From Frateuria flava (GTDB lineage: Bacteria > Pseudomonadota > Gammaproteobacteria > Xanthomonadales > Rhodanobacteraceae): a stretch of 59,656 bases of DNA. The notes under the pieces are model-generated. The model saw only the letters and a program-made list of their open reading frames with translations. It ran no database searches and was not told the origin of the DNA. Position numbers and translations under genes: made by a program. Shown piece by piece: positions 7,555 through 15,573 of the stretch (the stretch's first letter is position 1; the number at the start of each line of letters is the position of its first letter). The stretch covers positions 1-59,656 of the forward strand of contig NZ_JAGJRS010000002.1 in NCBI RefSeq assembly GCF_017837635.1. Reading direction: 5' to 3'.

Positions 7555-8346
7555 ATGGCATTGAAGTATCGCAAGGACGAGGGTCTGGCGGTGTTGGCCC
7601 TGTCCGGTCATGACGACCTGCAACGGCTGGTTCGCGTCCTTACCCATGACGAGTCCGACGGAGAAAAGCGTCGCACGCAACAGCTGCTGGACGATCCGTC
7701 CTACCGGGCGGCAGCCGGGCAGGGGGACCTGCGGCCGGCCTGGAAAGCCATTGCGGCCGAACTGCAGGCGTATGGCGGCGACTCCATCGCCAACGCCTGG
7801 CGCAGCCTCACCCAGGATCACACCGGGGTGGCCTACCGCGAGATCGTCATCGACATTTGCGACCATCTGAAACTCGGCGTCAAACCGTCAACCGACATCA
7901 AGGAGTTGGAGGACCAGTTGCTGGTCGCCTTGATCTGCGGCGGGAAGGACAAGTTCGAGCCGGAAAACCTGGCCCGGATCATGGAGGAGGTGGCTGACGG
8001 CGCCGGCTTGAAGGAATGCCTGCAGGGAAACGTGGCGCTCGACGACCTGCTCCAGCGCATCGCCATCGATGCAAAGGTTTCGTACCTGGCGGCACTCGCC
8101 GCACCGGCCATAGCCTCCACCACGCTTCCCTTCCTGGCACGTCTGACCTTGCCGACCGTACTGGCGGTGGTGGCGCCCCGCATGGGCGCGGCGCTGGTGC
8201 CGGGATTGAATGTTGCCGCGGCGACCTCGGCGCTGATGTTGCTCACCAGCCCGGCCTACCGGGTGACCCTGCCGGCCGTGCTCGAAGTGATCCGTATCCG
8301 ACGTCGGGTTCTGCTGTCGCCCATGGACGCGAGGGAGGTCGCATGA
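7555..8346 (+). CDS. YaaW-like (UPF0174) protein with DUF3944 N-terminal segment
   Basis: The 263-residue product resembles E. coli YaaW. It begins with a DUF3944-type segment (YRKDEGLAVLALSGHDDLQRLVRVLTHD), followed by the YaaW hallmarks ELQAYGGDSIAN near residue 71, IVIDICDHLKL, and near the C-terminus SPAYRVTLPAVLEVIRIRR. Two moderately hydrophobic stretches (about 175-200 and 207-230) could associate with membrane. The ATG at 7555 is chosen because GCAAAGGGGAAACG precedes it; an in-frame ATG at 7519 lacks such a site. The stop overlaps the next gene as ATGA. No biochemical function is known for the family. Confidence 0.75.
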   Translation: MALKYRKDEGLAVLALSGHDDLQRLVRVLTHDESDGEKRRTQQLLDDPSYRAAAGQGDLRPAWKAIAAELQAYGGDSIANAWRSLTQDHTGVAYREIVIDICDHLKLGVKPSTDIKELEDQLLVALICGGKDKFEPENLARIMEEVADGAGLKECLQGNVALDDLLQRIAIDAKVSYLAALAAPAIASTTLPFLARLTLPTVLAVVAPRMGAALVPGLNVAAATSALMLLTSPAYRVTLPAVLEVIRIRRRVLLSPMDAREVA

Positions 8347-9320
8347 GCGCCGTCCTTGATTCGTTGTTGCGCGTGGATTTGTCGCGCGTCTCGGCCCACG
8401 TTTTGGAGGGCCTGAAAGCCAAGACGATGACGTTGTCCGCCTCGAACGGCAACGTCTATTGGGCAGCAGATTCCGGCAAGACGGGCATCGTGGCGCAGCT
8501 GCCCCTGGTTCCGGTGAGCGCACAGGAGCTGGAATCTGCCGAGCAACTGCTGCAGATCGGCCGGGCCGTCCAAGGGGCGCAGGCGGCAGCGGTCACGGCG
8601 ACGGCGGTGAGCACGGCGGTCGTCGTGGGCGCGATCGTGGTGGCCACGGCCTATCTCGCGCGCAAGATCGACACGGTGGAGCGCGCGGTGAAGGGCGTCG
8701 CGCTGACCGTCGATCAGCAGGATCGTCGCGAGTATCTCGATCGCATGAGCGACTACACCGGCGCCATCCAGGCCGCCTCCGAATTGCTGCAATCGCGTGC
8801 GCCGCAAGGCGAGATGGCCAGCCAGGCCGAGCTGCGCCTGGACGATCTGGCCAGGTCGCGACACCAGTTGCTCGTGTTTATCCGGGGGTTGCCGCAGCTG
8901 GTCGAATCGCCGGAGCAGACGACCCAGGCGCAATACGAACTGGCCCTTCAGTTCATGCTGGGCATGCTGGATCTGATTCCTGCGGCGCTGGCCGTGGAGC
9001 GCGAACTGTGTCTGGCCGCGAACAAGCCTGCGCTGGCCAGGAGTCGCATCAACGATGCCGGCCCCCAGTTCCGTGACGTGCTGGAGTCGTTCCGGCAGTG
9101 GTGCGAAGGGCAATATCGACGGCTGGCGCTGGGCCAGGGCGGCTTTGCCGACGTACTGCTGGCGCAGCGGCCGGCGTTGAACCGCTTGTTCAACGTGGCC
9201 ACGCATGACCTGCTGCTCGGTGGTTTCGATGCCGTACTGGCCACAGAGATCACCAACGCTGCGGTTCAAATTGTCGAAAGTCCTCCCTCCACGACGGAAC
9301 CGGACCGGGTGATCCCGTAG
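8343..9320 (+). CDS. Unknown membrane-anchored protein coupled to the YaaW-like gene
   Basis: I do not recognise this 325-residue protein. Residues 1-70 form a small polar domain, residues 79-105 are one long Ala/Val-rich membrane helix (AVSTAVVVGAIVVATAYL), and a helical region with coiled-coil character follows (ERAVKGVALTVDQQDRREYLDRM and beyond, to about residue 200). The C-terminal part is helical and rich in Leu and Gln without a recognisable motif. It overlaps the YaaW-like gene by four bases, so the two products are made together and may interact. Confidence 0.7.
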   Translation: MSAVLDSLLRVDLSRVSAHVLEGLKAKTMTLSASNGNVYWAADSGKTGIVAQLPLVPVSAQELESAEQLLQIGRAVQGAQAAAVTATAVSTAVVVGAIVVATAYLARKIDTVERAVKGVALTVDQQDRREYLDRMSDYTGAIQAASELLQSRAPQGEMASQAELRLDDLARSRHQLLVFIRGLPQLVESPEQTTQAQYELALQFMLGMLDLIPAALAVERELCLAANKPALARSRINDAGPQFRDVLESFRQWCEGQYRRLALGQGGFADVLLAQRPALNRLFNVATHDLLLGGFDAVLATEITNAAVQIVESPPSTTEPDRVIP

Positions 9321-9444
9321 GCGCATGGCGGGGGGCGAAGTCCCTTGGGCTTCGCTCTCCGCTTGCGGCAAACCGCCACTCCACGGTTTCACGCATGACC
9401 TTGCTGCGCGCAAGGTTGCCCTCCCCCTTTTTCGGAAGCAATTC

Positions 9445-11496
9445 ATGGCTCGTCTGGCAACTTCTCTCCGCGTCACGCTGCTGTCGGCGGTGCTCGTGTT
9501 CCATGCCGCCGGCGCTTGTGCCGCGGATCGCGCGTCCTCCGGCGATTTCCTGGCGTCGCACATCGACACCTCGGTCGACCCGGGCGTGGATTTCTTCCAG
9601 TACGCCAACGGTGCCTGGCTGAAGGCGCATCCGATTCCGGCGTCCGAGGCGGCGTGGGGGATCGGCAACGAGGTCGACGACGCGTTGTATGCGCGGCTGC
9701 GCGGGATCAGCGAGTCCGCAACCAGGCAGAAGGCGGCGCCCGGGAGCGACCAGCAGAAGATCGGCGACTTCTGGGCCACCGCGATGGACGTGGCCAGGGC
9801 CGACCGCCTGGGGCTGCAGCCGCTGCATGCGGAGCTGGCGCGCATCGACGCCATCAGCTCACCCGCGGGCGTGCTCGATACGGTGTTCGCGCTCAAGCCG
9901 ATCGGCGATCGCGCGCTGTTCCGCATCGGCGTCGCGCAGGATGACAAGGACAGCGCGACCATGGCGGTGCAGATCTACCAAGGCGGTTTGGGCCTGCCCG
10001 AGCGCGACTTCTACTTCAACCCCGAAGCGGGCGTGGCGAAAATCCGCGCCGCCTACGTCCAGCACATGGCGCGCACCTTCGAACTGCTCGGTCGCGACCG
10101 CGCCGCGGCAAACGCGGCCGCCACGCAGGTGATGGCCTTCGAGACGGCGCTGGCGAAGGCCTCGCGCAGGCTCGAGGACCTGCGCGATCCGGAGAAGAAC
10201 TACAACAAGTTGGCGCCGGCGGACTTCACCGCGAAATACACGCCCTTGATCGACTGGAACGCGCGGCTGGCAGGGTGGGCCATCCATCCGACCTACGTGA
10301 TTGTCGGCCAGCCGGAGTTCTTTGCCGCCGAGGACCGCCTGCTGCGCGAGACGCCGCTGCCGGTGCTCAAGGACTACCTGCGCTATCACCTGGTGGACGG
10401 CTACGCGCCGTTCCTGTCCACCGCGCTGGACGAGGAACACTTCCACTTCCACGGCCGCGCGATGTCCGGCCAGCAGGAACAGCGCCCGCGCTGGAAGCGT
10501 GTACTGGATGAAGAGAACGACGCGATGGGCATGGTGCTCGGGCGCATCTTCGTCAAGCAGTACTTTCCTGTTGCGTCCAAGCAGCGCTACGAGGCGATGG
10601 TCGAGGCGATCCGCGCCACCTTCCACGACCGCATCGAGCGTCTGGACTGGATGAGCCCGCAGACCAAGGCCAAGGCGCTGGCCAAGCTCGCGGCGGTCAC
10701 GCCCAAGGTCGGCTACCCCGACAAGTGGAAGGACTATTCGGCGCTGGTGGTGGGCCGCCAGTCCTATGCCGCGAACGTCATGGCGGCACGCCGCTGGCAG
10801 TTCCAGGACAACCTGGCCAAGTTCGGCAAGCCGGTCGACCGCACCGAATGGGACATGACCCCGCAGACCTACAACGCCTACTACAACCCGTCCAACAACG
10901 AGATCGTGCTGCCGGCGGCGATCTTCATGGTGCCGGGCGTACCCGACGATCAGGTGGACGATGCGGTCGCCTACGGCTACGTCGCCGCCAGCACGATCGG
11001 CCACGAGATCACCCACGGCTTCGACGACCAGGGCCGCCAGTACGACGCGCAGGGCAACCTGTCGGGCTGGTGGACGACGCAGGACGCGGAGCGCTTCAAT
11101 ACGGCCGCGCAGAAGATGGTCGACCAGTTCAACAGCTACGAACCGCTGCCCGGCCTGCACATCAACGGCAAGGCCAGCCTGGGCGAGAACATCGCCGATT
11201 ACGGCGGCGTGCTGCTGGGGCTCGAAGCCTTCGAGAAGACGGCGCAGTTCAAGCAAGGCAAAAGGATCGGCGGGCTGACGCCGACGCAGCGCTACTTCCT
11301 GGGCTACGCGCTGGGCTGGATGAGCCAGCAGCGCGAGCAGCGGCTGCGCCAGCGGCTGCTGTCGGACGTGCATGCCCCGGCCAAGTGGCGCGTGCTCGGG
11401 CCGATGTCGAACATCCCCGCGTTCTACCAGGCGTTCGACGTGAAGCCCGGGCAGCCGATGTGGCGTGCGCCGCAGGATCGCGTGCGCATCTGGTGA
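9445..11496 (+). CDS. M13-family zinc metallopeptidase (neprilysin/PepO-like), exported
   Basis: The 683-residue product starts at 9445 with a signal peptide (MARLATSLRVTLLSAVLVFHAAGACA). It contains the M13 N-terminal domain (DPGVDFFQYANGAWL near residue 50) and the catalytic domain with NAYYNPSNNEIVLPAAI. The zinc site is H520-E-I-T-H524, and the third ligand region is E581-N-I-A-D585. The C-terminus ends RVRIW, close to the family-typical C..W ending. It would cleave short peptides in the periplasm or outside the cell. An upstream in-frame ATG at 9325 would add 40 residues ahead of the signal peptide and is unlikely. It appears monocistronic and is followed by a strong hairpin. Confidence 0.93.
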   Translation: MARLATSLRVTLLSAVLVFHAAGACAADRASSGDFLASHIDTSVDPGVDFFQYANGAWLKAHPIPASEAAWGIGNEVDDALYARLRGISESATRQKAAPGSDQQKIGDFWATAMDVARADRLGLQPLHAELARIDAISSPAGVLDTVFALKPIGDRALFRIGVAQDDKDSATMAVQIYQGGLGLPERDFYFNPEAGVAKIRAAYVQHMARTFELLGRDRAAANAAATQVMAFETALAKASRRLEDLRDPEKNYNKLAPADFTAKYTPLIDWNARLAGWAIHPTYVIVGQPEFFAAEDRLLRETPLPVLKDYLRYHLVDGYAPFLSTALDEEHFHFHGRAMSGQQEQRPRWKRVLDEENDAMGMVLGRIFVKQYFPVASKQRYEAMVEAIRATFHDRIERLDWMSPQTKAKALAKLAAVTPKVGYPDKWKDYSALVVGRQSYAANVMAARRWQFQDNLAKFGKPVDRTEWDMTPQTYNAYYNPSNNEIVLPAAIFMVPGVPDDQVDDAVAYGYVAASTIGHEITHGFDDQGRQYDAQGNLSGWWTTQDAERFNTAAQKMVDQFNSYEPLPGLHINGKASLGENIADYGGVLLGLEAFEKTAQFKQGKRIGGLTPTQRYFLGYALGWMSQQREQRLRQRLLSDVHAPAKWRVLGPMSNIPAFYQAFDVKPGQPMWRAPQDRVRIW

Positions 11497-11537
11497 CCGA
11501 CGCGCGGGGCGGCCTTTCAGGTAATTCGCCGCCGCAC

Positions 11538-11570
11538 GCCGGCAGGAGTGCGCTTTGGCCTCCTGCCGGC
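11538..11570. terminator. Strong hairpin after the M13 peptidase gene
   Basis: A perfect 11-bp stem (GCCGGCAGGAG at 11538-11548 with its complement at 11560-11570) and an 11-nt loop lie 42 bp after the peptidase stop. No T tract follows, so it may act as an mRNA stabiliser or a weak terminator, or belong to a repeat family. Confidence 0.5.
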
Positions 11571-11648
11571 AACTGGACCTGCTGGTGGAGCGCACGCGAG
11601 AGGAATGGCACCTCTTGGCAAGGCTTCCCCCATCCGCCCTTGCGGGCA

Positions 11649-11672
11649 CCTTCCCCCGCGCGCGGGGGAAGG
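11649..11672. repeat. Perfect 24-bp palindrome of an intergenic repeat family
   Basis: The palindrome CCTTCCCCCGCG/CGCGGGGGAAGG is perfect over 24 bp and is preceded by CCGCCCTTGCGGGCA. A related arrangement recurs at about 38341-38413. The stretch 11497-11736, between convergent genes, holds no gene; it holds this palindrome and the hairpin at 11538. Confidence 0.6.
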
Positions 11673-11736
11673 ATCGGTGCGAGCCTCTCGGGACGACGGG
11701 GTTTACGAACCATCCAGCGAAGGGTCTGATTCGCCT

Positions 11737-12432
11737 TCAGGGAAGAGGGCTTGGCGCCTCTGCGGTGGGCGAAGGCTCGCGCCCGAGGCGATTGATCGCA
11801 TCGTTCTCCACCACCGGCGGCGGCGACGGATCACGCGCCAGGGCGAGCATCGCCCTGCCGACGCGGGCGGTCGTGGTCATCTGGCCGGGCAGCAGATGCA
11901 CCGCCAGGGCCAGCGCGGGCGAGCCGAGCCGATACAAAAGGTCCAGCGGCTTGTGCGAGGAGCGGATGCCTTCCACCGGGCGGATGCCGCCGGGCCGCAG
12001 CATGACCGTGGTGATCGGCAAGGCCTCCAGGGCACGCTCGGTCTCGCCCTTGGCCCTTGCCACCATCATCCGGCTGCCCGGGTCCGAATAGGCGCCGGAG
12101 ATGTAGAGGAAGCGCCCCTCCGGATTGTGCCTGGCGAAGGCCTCGGCCACCTTCAGGGTCAGCGTCAGCGTGACATGGCGATAGGCCTCCGCGGTGATCC
12201 CCACCAGCGGTGCGCCGGCGCAGTAGAGGCAGGCGTCGAAACCCGCCAGCCGATCACCCAGCATTTCCACCTTGGCGAAGTCCGGGCAGAGCAGTTCCTC
12301 CAGCCGGGCGTCCTGGATGCCGGTGGCGTGTCGCACCAACGCGACCACCTGCGCCACGTCCGGGGCACGCAGGCACTCGCGCAGCACCCCCTGGCCGACC
12401 AGGCCGGTTGCGCCGGTGATGAGTATGCGCAT
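11737..12432 (-). CDS. NAD(P)-binding epimerase/reductase-like protein
   Basis: The 231-residue product begins MRILITGATGLVGQGVLREC, whose GATGLVG loop is the Rossmann dinucleotide-binding motif of atypical short-chain dehydrogenases. Later segments match the family: DACLYCAGA around residue 65, LYISGAYSDP around residue 110, and ARAKGETERAL in place of the catalytic YxxxK region. No Tyr is seen in the YxxxK position, so it may bind NAD(P)H or be a divergent reductase rather than a classical epimerase. The start at 12432 is chosen because the Rossmann motif begins there; the frame extends upstream without homology. Confidence 0.75.
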   Translation of the reverse strand: MRILITGATGLVGQGVLRECLRAPDVAQVVALVRHATGIQDARLEELLCPDFAKVEMLGDRLAGFDACLYCAGAPLVGITAEAYRHVTLTLTLKVAEAFARHNPEGRFLYISGAYSDPGSRMMVARAKGETERALEALPITTVMLRPGGIRPVEGIRSSHKPLDLLYRLGSPALALAVHLLPGQMTTTARVGRAMLALARDPSPPPVVENDAINRLGREPSPTAEAPSPLP

Positions 12433-12745
12433 GGGTCGTCTCCACTCGTGACCATATCCGCGAGCATAGTCCGCCTTGGGGAGGTCGATGCGAAGACGCC
12501 ACGCGCCTGCCTGGCCGTGCCGTCGGGCTGCGCTCGCTGGGTTCGCGTTGGTGTGTCGGCAGCGACCCTCTCCGGCGGACCGGAGCGCTTTGGCAAGTCG
12601 CCGCAGTGCGGCGGGACGCCTGCCTTGCGATTTCCTGCGCAGCGCATTCACGGGACCGCCCGTAGGTTGGCCGCTTGCCGTCGCTGTTTCCTTTCACCGT
12701 GCAATGACCGCTGTCCTGCACACGCATACCCGAGGAGAAAAGCCT

Positions 12746-12916
12746 GTGCTGACCTGGGCCATCATTCTTGCCATCGTTTCGCTCATCGCCGGCTGGCTGG
12801 GCTTTGGCACGCTGTCCGGTATCGCCGGCACCATCGCGAAAATCCTGTTCTGGGTCTTCGTCATCCTCTTCGTGCTGGCGTTGCTCGGCATGCTCGGGGT
12901 GCTCAGCATTTTCTGA
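12746..12916 (+). CDS. DUF1328 small membrane protein
   Basis: This 56-residue protein is almost wholly hydrophobic, with two membrane helices separated by a Gly-rich turn (AGWLGFGTLSGIAGTIAKI), as in the YtjA/DUF1328 family found across proteobacteria. The GTG at 12746 is chosen because CGAGGAGAAAAGCCT just before it is a good ribosome site; an ATG at 12704 would add 14 non-conserved residues. Function is unknown; relatives are often expressed under stress or in stationary phase. Confidence 0.8.
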   Translation: MLTWAIILAIVSLIAGWLGFGTLSGIAGTIAKILFWVFVILFVLALLGMLGVLSIF

Positions 12917-13390
12917 CCGGCTGCGAGGCAGGGGACCCGTTTCCGTCGAGCGAACGCACCCGGCAATGGCGCCTCCTGATGCGCATGTCGCGCGGATGCG
13001 CCGTGTCGCCGGCGCTCGCGTGTGGAGCGCCGCTGACGCAGCGGTGGATTGTGCCGAGGGGCTTCAAAGCGCCTGTTGTCGGTGAACGTTCCATCATCGC
13101 CGGTAGTGGGGTTGCCCGACGATGGGCGATCTCGATGCGGAACACGCCAGCACGTCGGCGGTTGTCCTCGTACGAGGGGATCCTCCTTGCTTTCTGATTT
13201 GGGTGAAAGGCGTTCGCGGATGTCCGGCAACAGCCCCGCTTCGATTCCCCATCGGGGGCCTGGCAGCCCGGACTGCGCCTGTCCGAGGCATCCCGCAGCC
13301 GCCGGTGCGAAGCAGGCGGCTCTGCCGTGGATTGCGCTGGCGACGTAACCTAGCGGGCCGGGAGCCATTCCCTTCCCAACCGGAGTCGAC
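12917..13390. other. 474-bp region without a recognisable gene
   Basis: Open frames exist on both strands, but none has a good ribosome site or a recognisable product. The last part presumably carries the promoter of the channel gene at 13391. Confidence 0.5.
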
Positions 13391-14086
13391 ATGCCAGCTT
13401 CCCAAGCATCCTCCCACCGTCGATCTTTACGATGGCGGGTGCTGCTGCGGCGACATCCTTCGGCGTTGCTGCTGCTGGCACAACTGGCCTGCGTGCTGCT
13501 CTATCCGTTCGTGGAACAGACGCATGCCGCACGCATCCTGGTTGGCGCTTTCGGGGTACTGATCCTGCTGCTGGCGCTGCGCATGATCGGCCACACCTCG
13601 GCGCGCCTGTGGCCGGGTCTGTGCCTGGCGGCCGCCGCGGTGGTGCTGAACGCGCTGTACATCGGCCTGGGAATCGAGCAGTTGCTGCCCTGGCAGGCCG
13701 CGCTCGAGGCGGCGTTCTATTTCTATGCGGCCGGTAGCCTGGTGTCGTACATGCTGGCCGACCGGCGCGCCACCACCGATGAGCTCTACGCCGCCGGCGC
13801 CACGCTGACCCTGCTGGTGTGGGCCTTCAGCTACCTGCTGGTGCTGTGCCAGGCATGGCAGCCCGGCGCGTTCGGCGGTGCGGTGGACGTCGGCGCGCCG
13901 CGGGCCTGGACCGACCTGGTGTTCCTGAGCTTCGCGCTGTTCACCAGCACGGGGATTGGCGACGTGATCCCACTCAGCCCGCTGGCGCGCGCCATCGCCA
14001 GCCTGGAGATGTTCACCGGAGTGATGTACCTGGCGCTGGTGGTCTCGCGGCTGATTGGCCTGTCGGTGGCGCAGCGGCGCGATTGA
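13391..14086 (+). CDS. Ion-channel family membrane protein with a K+-channel-like pore loop
   Basis: The 231-residue product has about six hydrophobic segments. Near residue 190 a pore-loop-like motif, TSTGIGDVIPLSPLARAIASLEMFTGVMYLA, resembles the selectivity filter plus last helix of two-helix potassium channels (TxGYGD replaced by TSTGIGD). It would form a cation channel in the inner membrane; selectivity is uncertain because the filter Tyr is Ile. The ATG at 13391 is preceded by CCGGAG. It is convergent with the KGG gene. Confidence 0.75.
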   Translation: MPASQASSHRRSLRWRVLLRRHPSALLLLAQLACVLLYPFVEQTHAARILVGAFGVLILLLALRMIGHTSARLWPGLCLAAAAVVLNALYIGLGIEQLLPWQAALEAAFYFYAAGSLVSYMLADRRATTDELYAAGATLTLLVWAFSYLLVLCQAWQPGAFGGAVDVGAPRAWTDLVFLSFALFTSTGIGDVIPLSPLARAIASLEMFTGVMYLALVVSRLIGLSVAQRRD

Positions 14087-14259
14087 CGGGCGGGTTGACG
14101 CGTCCCGCGCACACCGTTCCGTAGCCGTCGTGGCTTGTGCTGCGCGCGATCGGCGTTGACGTGCATCGATACTCACCCGGGCCGGATCGGTACCAAGGCG
14201 GCGCAGGCAGGCTTCCACGCGAATATCGGATTCGGCCCGCCGGGTCCGGCTGGAACGCG

Positions 14260-14281
14260 GAGAGGCGCCGTAGCGCCTCTC
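14260..14281. terminator. Bidirectional hairpin between convergent genes
   Basis: A perfect 9-bp stem, GAGAGGCGC-cgta-GCGCCTCTC, lies between the channel gene (ends 14086) and the KGG gene on the other strand (ends 14308). No clear T tract is present, so this is only terminator-like. Confidence 0.5.
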
Positions 14282-14307
14282 GATGCGACATCGTTGCGTG
14301 GGATGGA

Positions 14308-14490
14308 TCAGTCGTTCTTGTGGCTCTGCTGGCCGGCCTTCACGTGTTGCTCGTGGGTGCCGCCCTGGCTGCCGTGATTGCCGGACGAGCTGCCTGCCGA
14401 CTTCGACCTGTCGTCGTTCTTGTGGCTCTGCTCGCCTGCCTTGACGTGCTGCTCGTGCGAGCCGCCACGGGTGTTGTCGCTGTTGGCCAT
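14308..14490 (-). CDS. KGG-type stress protein (two HEQHVKAG repeats)
   Basis: This 60-residue, highly hydrophilic protein consists of two copies of GG(S/T)HEQHVKAG(E/Q)QSHKND joined by a Ser/Gly/Asn linker. It resembles the Gly-rich KGG or LEA-like stress proteins that are induced in stationary phase or by desiccation and are largely disordered. No catalytic role is expected. It stands alone between a hairpin and a 126-bp gap without a gene. Confidence 0.8.
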   Translation of the reverse strand: MANSDNTRGGSHEQHVKAGEQSHKNDDRSKSAGSSSGNHGSQGGTHEQHVKAGQQSHKND

Positions 14491-14616
14491 ATCCGAACTC
14501 CGGAATGAGGGAAGGCACGGGCTTTCTGCCGCGCCGGGCGCATCGTCGGACAGCCCGCCTTATGACGCGGTGAGGAGACGGTCAAGCGCCTTGGCGTTCC
14601 TTCAGCTCCGGCCTGC

Positions 14617-15474
14617 TCAGTCCCCGGCCAGCGCCGCCTCGCGCCCCTGCTGGCGGATGATCGCTTCTTCGCGGGCGTCGATGATCGATTGCATCACGCT
14701 GTCCACGTCGACCTCGCTTTCGTCGAATGCGAAGCGGCCGCTCAGCTCGCTGTCCGGCCGCAGTTCGCCTTGCTCGAACAGCGCCCACATTTCCTCGGCG
14801 TAATACGTGTCCAGCAGTTCCGGCGCGAAACGCGCGAGGCTGATGGTGATGTTGCCCACGTCCCTGCGCAGCATCGTGCGGGCGGCGTTGTTGCCCGAGG
14901 CGCTGACCACCTGGGGCAGGTCGATGATCACCGGACCGTCGGGCGCCACCAGCACGTTGTAGGGGGAAAGGTCGCCGTGGATCAGGCCGGCGCAGAGCAT
15001 GCGCACGACCTGGCGGACCAGGGTGCGGTGGTAGTCGCGGGCGGTGTCGGCCGACAGCTCCACCTCGCCCAGCCGCGGCGCCGACTGGCCATCGGCGTCG
15101 GTGACCAGGTCCATCACCAGCACGCCGTTGAAGTAGCCATGGGGCCTGGGCACGCGCACGCCGGCGTCGGCCAGCAGGTAGAGCGCGTCCACCTCGGCGT
15201 TCTTCCAGGCGGCCTCGGCCTCCTTGCGACCGAACTTGCTGGCCTTGCCGATGGCCCGCGCCTGCCGGCTGCCGCGCACCTTGCGGCCTTCCTGGTACTG
15301 CACGCGCTGCTGGAAGCTGCGCTGTGCCATGTCCTTGTAGACCTTGGCGCAGCGCACCTGTTCGCCCGAGCGCACGACGTAGACGGACGCTTCCTTGCCG
15401 CTCTTGAGCGGGCGCAGGACCTCGTCGATGACGCCGTCGTCAATCAGCTCCTGCAGGCCGGTGGGAGTTTTTAT
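14617..15474 (-). CDS. RIO1-like serine/threonine kinase, apparently with an ATA start
   Basis: The product has the RIO-kinase core: the nucleotide loop SGKEASVYVV, Lys in CAKVYKD, the catalytic IHGDLSPYNVLV and the metal-binding IIDLPQ. It would phosphorylate a protein or act as an ATPase in ribosome-related processes; bacterial substrates are unknown. The first canonical in-frame start, GTG at 15375, would cut through the nucleotide loop. Homology-like sequence (KTPTGLQELIDDGVIDEVLRP) continues upstream to an ATA at 15474, where an initiator Met would be expected, and no ATG, GTG or TTG lies between. The ATA overlaps the TAA of a seven-codon ORF (15494-15471). With ATA the protein has 285 residues. 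It follows dbpA by 99 bp. Confidence 0.75.
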   Translation of the reverse strand: MKTPTGLQELIDDGVIDEVLRPLKSGKEASVYVVRSGEQVRCAKVYKDMAQRSFQQRVQYQEGRKVRGSRQARAIGKASKFGRKEAEAAWKNAEVDALYLLADAGVRVPRPHGYFNGVLVMDLVTDADGQSAPRLGEVELSADTARDYHRTLVRQVVRMLCAGLIHGDLSPYNVLVAPDGPVIIDLPQVVSASGNNAARTMLRRDVGNITISLARFAPELLDTYYAEEMWALFEQGELRPDSELSGRFAFDESEVDVDSVMQSIIDAREEAIIRQQGREAALAGD

Positions 15475-15573
15475 GCGTGGGTATGGGTGCTCATGGAAGG
15501 GCGGATTATGACCGCTGGGGCATGACTGCCAGCTGGGCCTTGCGACCAGCCGTGACCTGCCGCACGGCCTTGC

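Noticed and set aside
8256-9962. Open frame of 568 codons on the minus strand
   Set aside because: It runs antisense to the YaaW-like partner and the M13 peptidase gene, both of which have recognisable domains or operon coupling. Its Arg/Ser/Ala-rich composition is the shadow expected in GC-rich DNA.
9859-11649. Open frame of 596 codons on the minus strand
   Set aside because: It is antisense to the complete M13 metallopeptidase and contains no domain; it follows from the codon bias of that gene.
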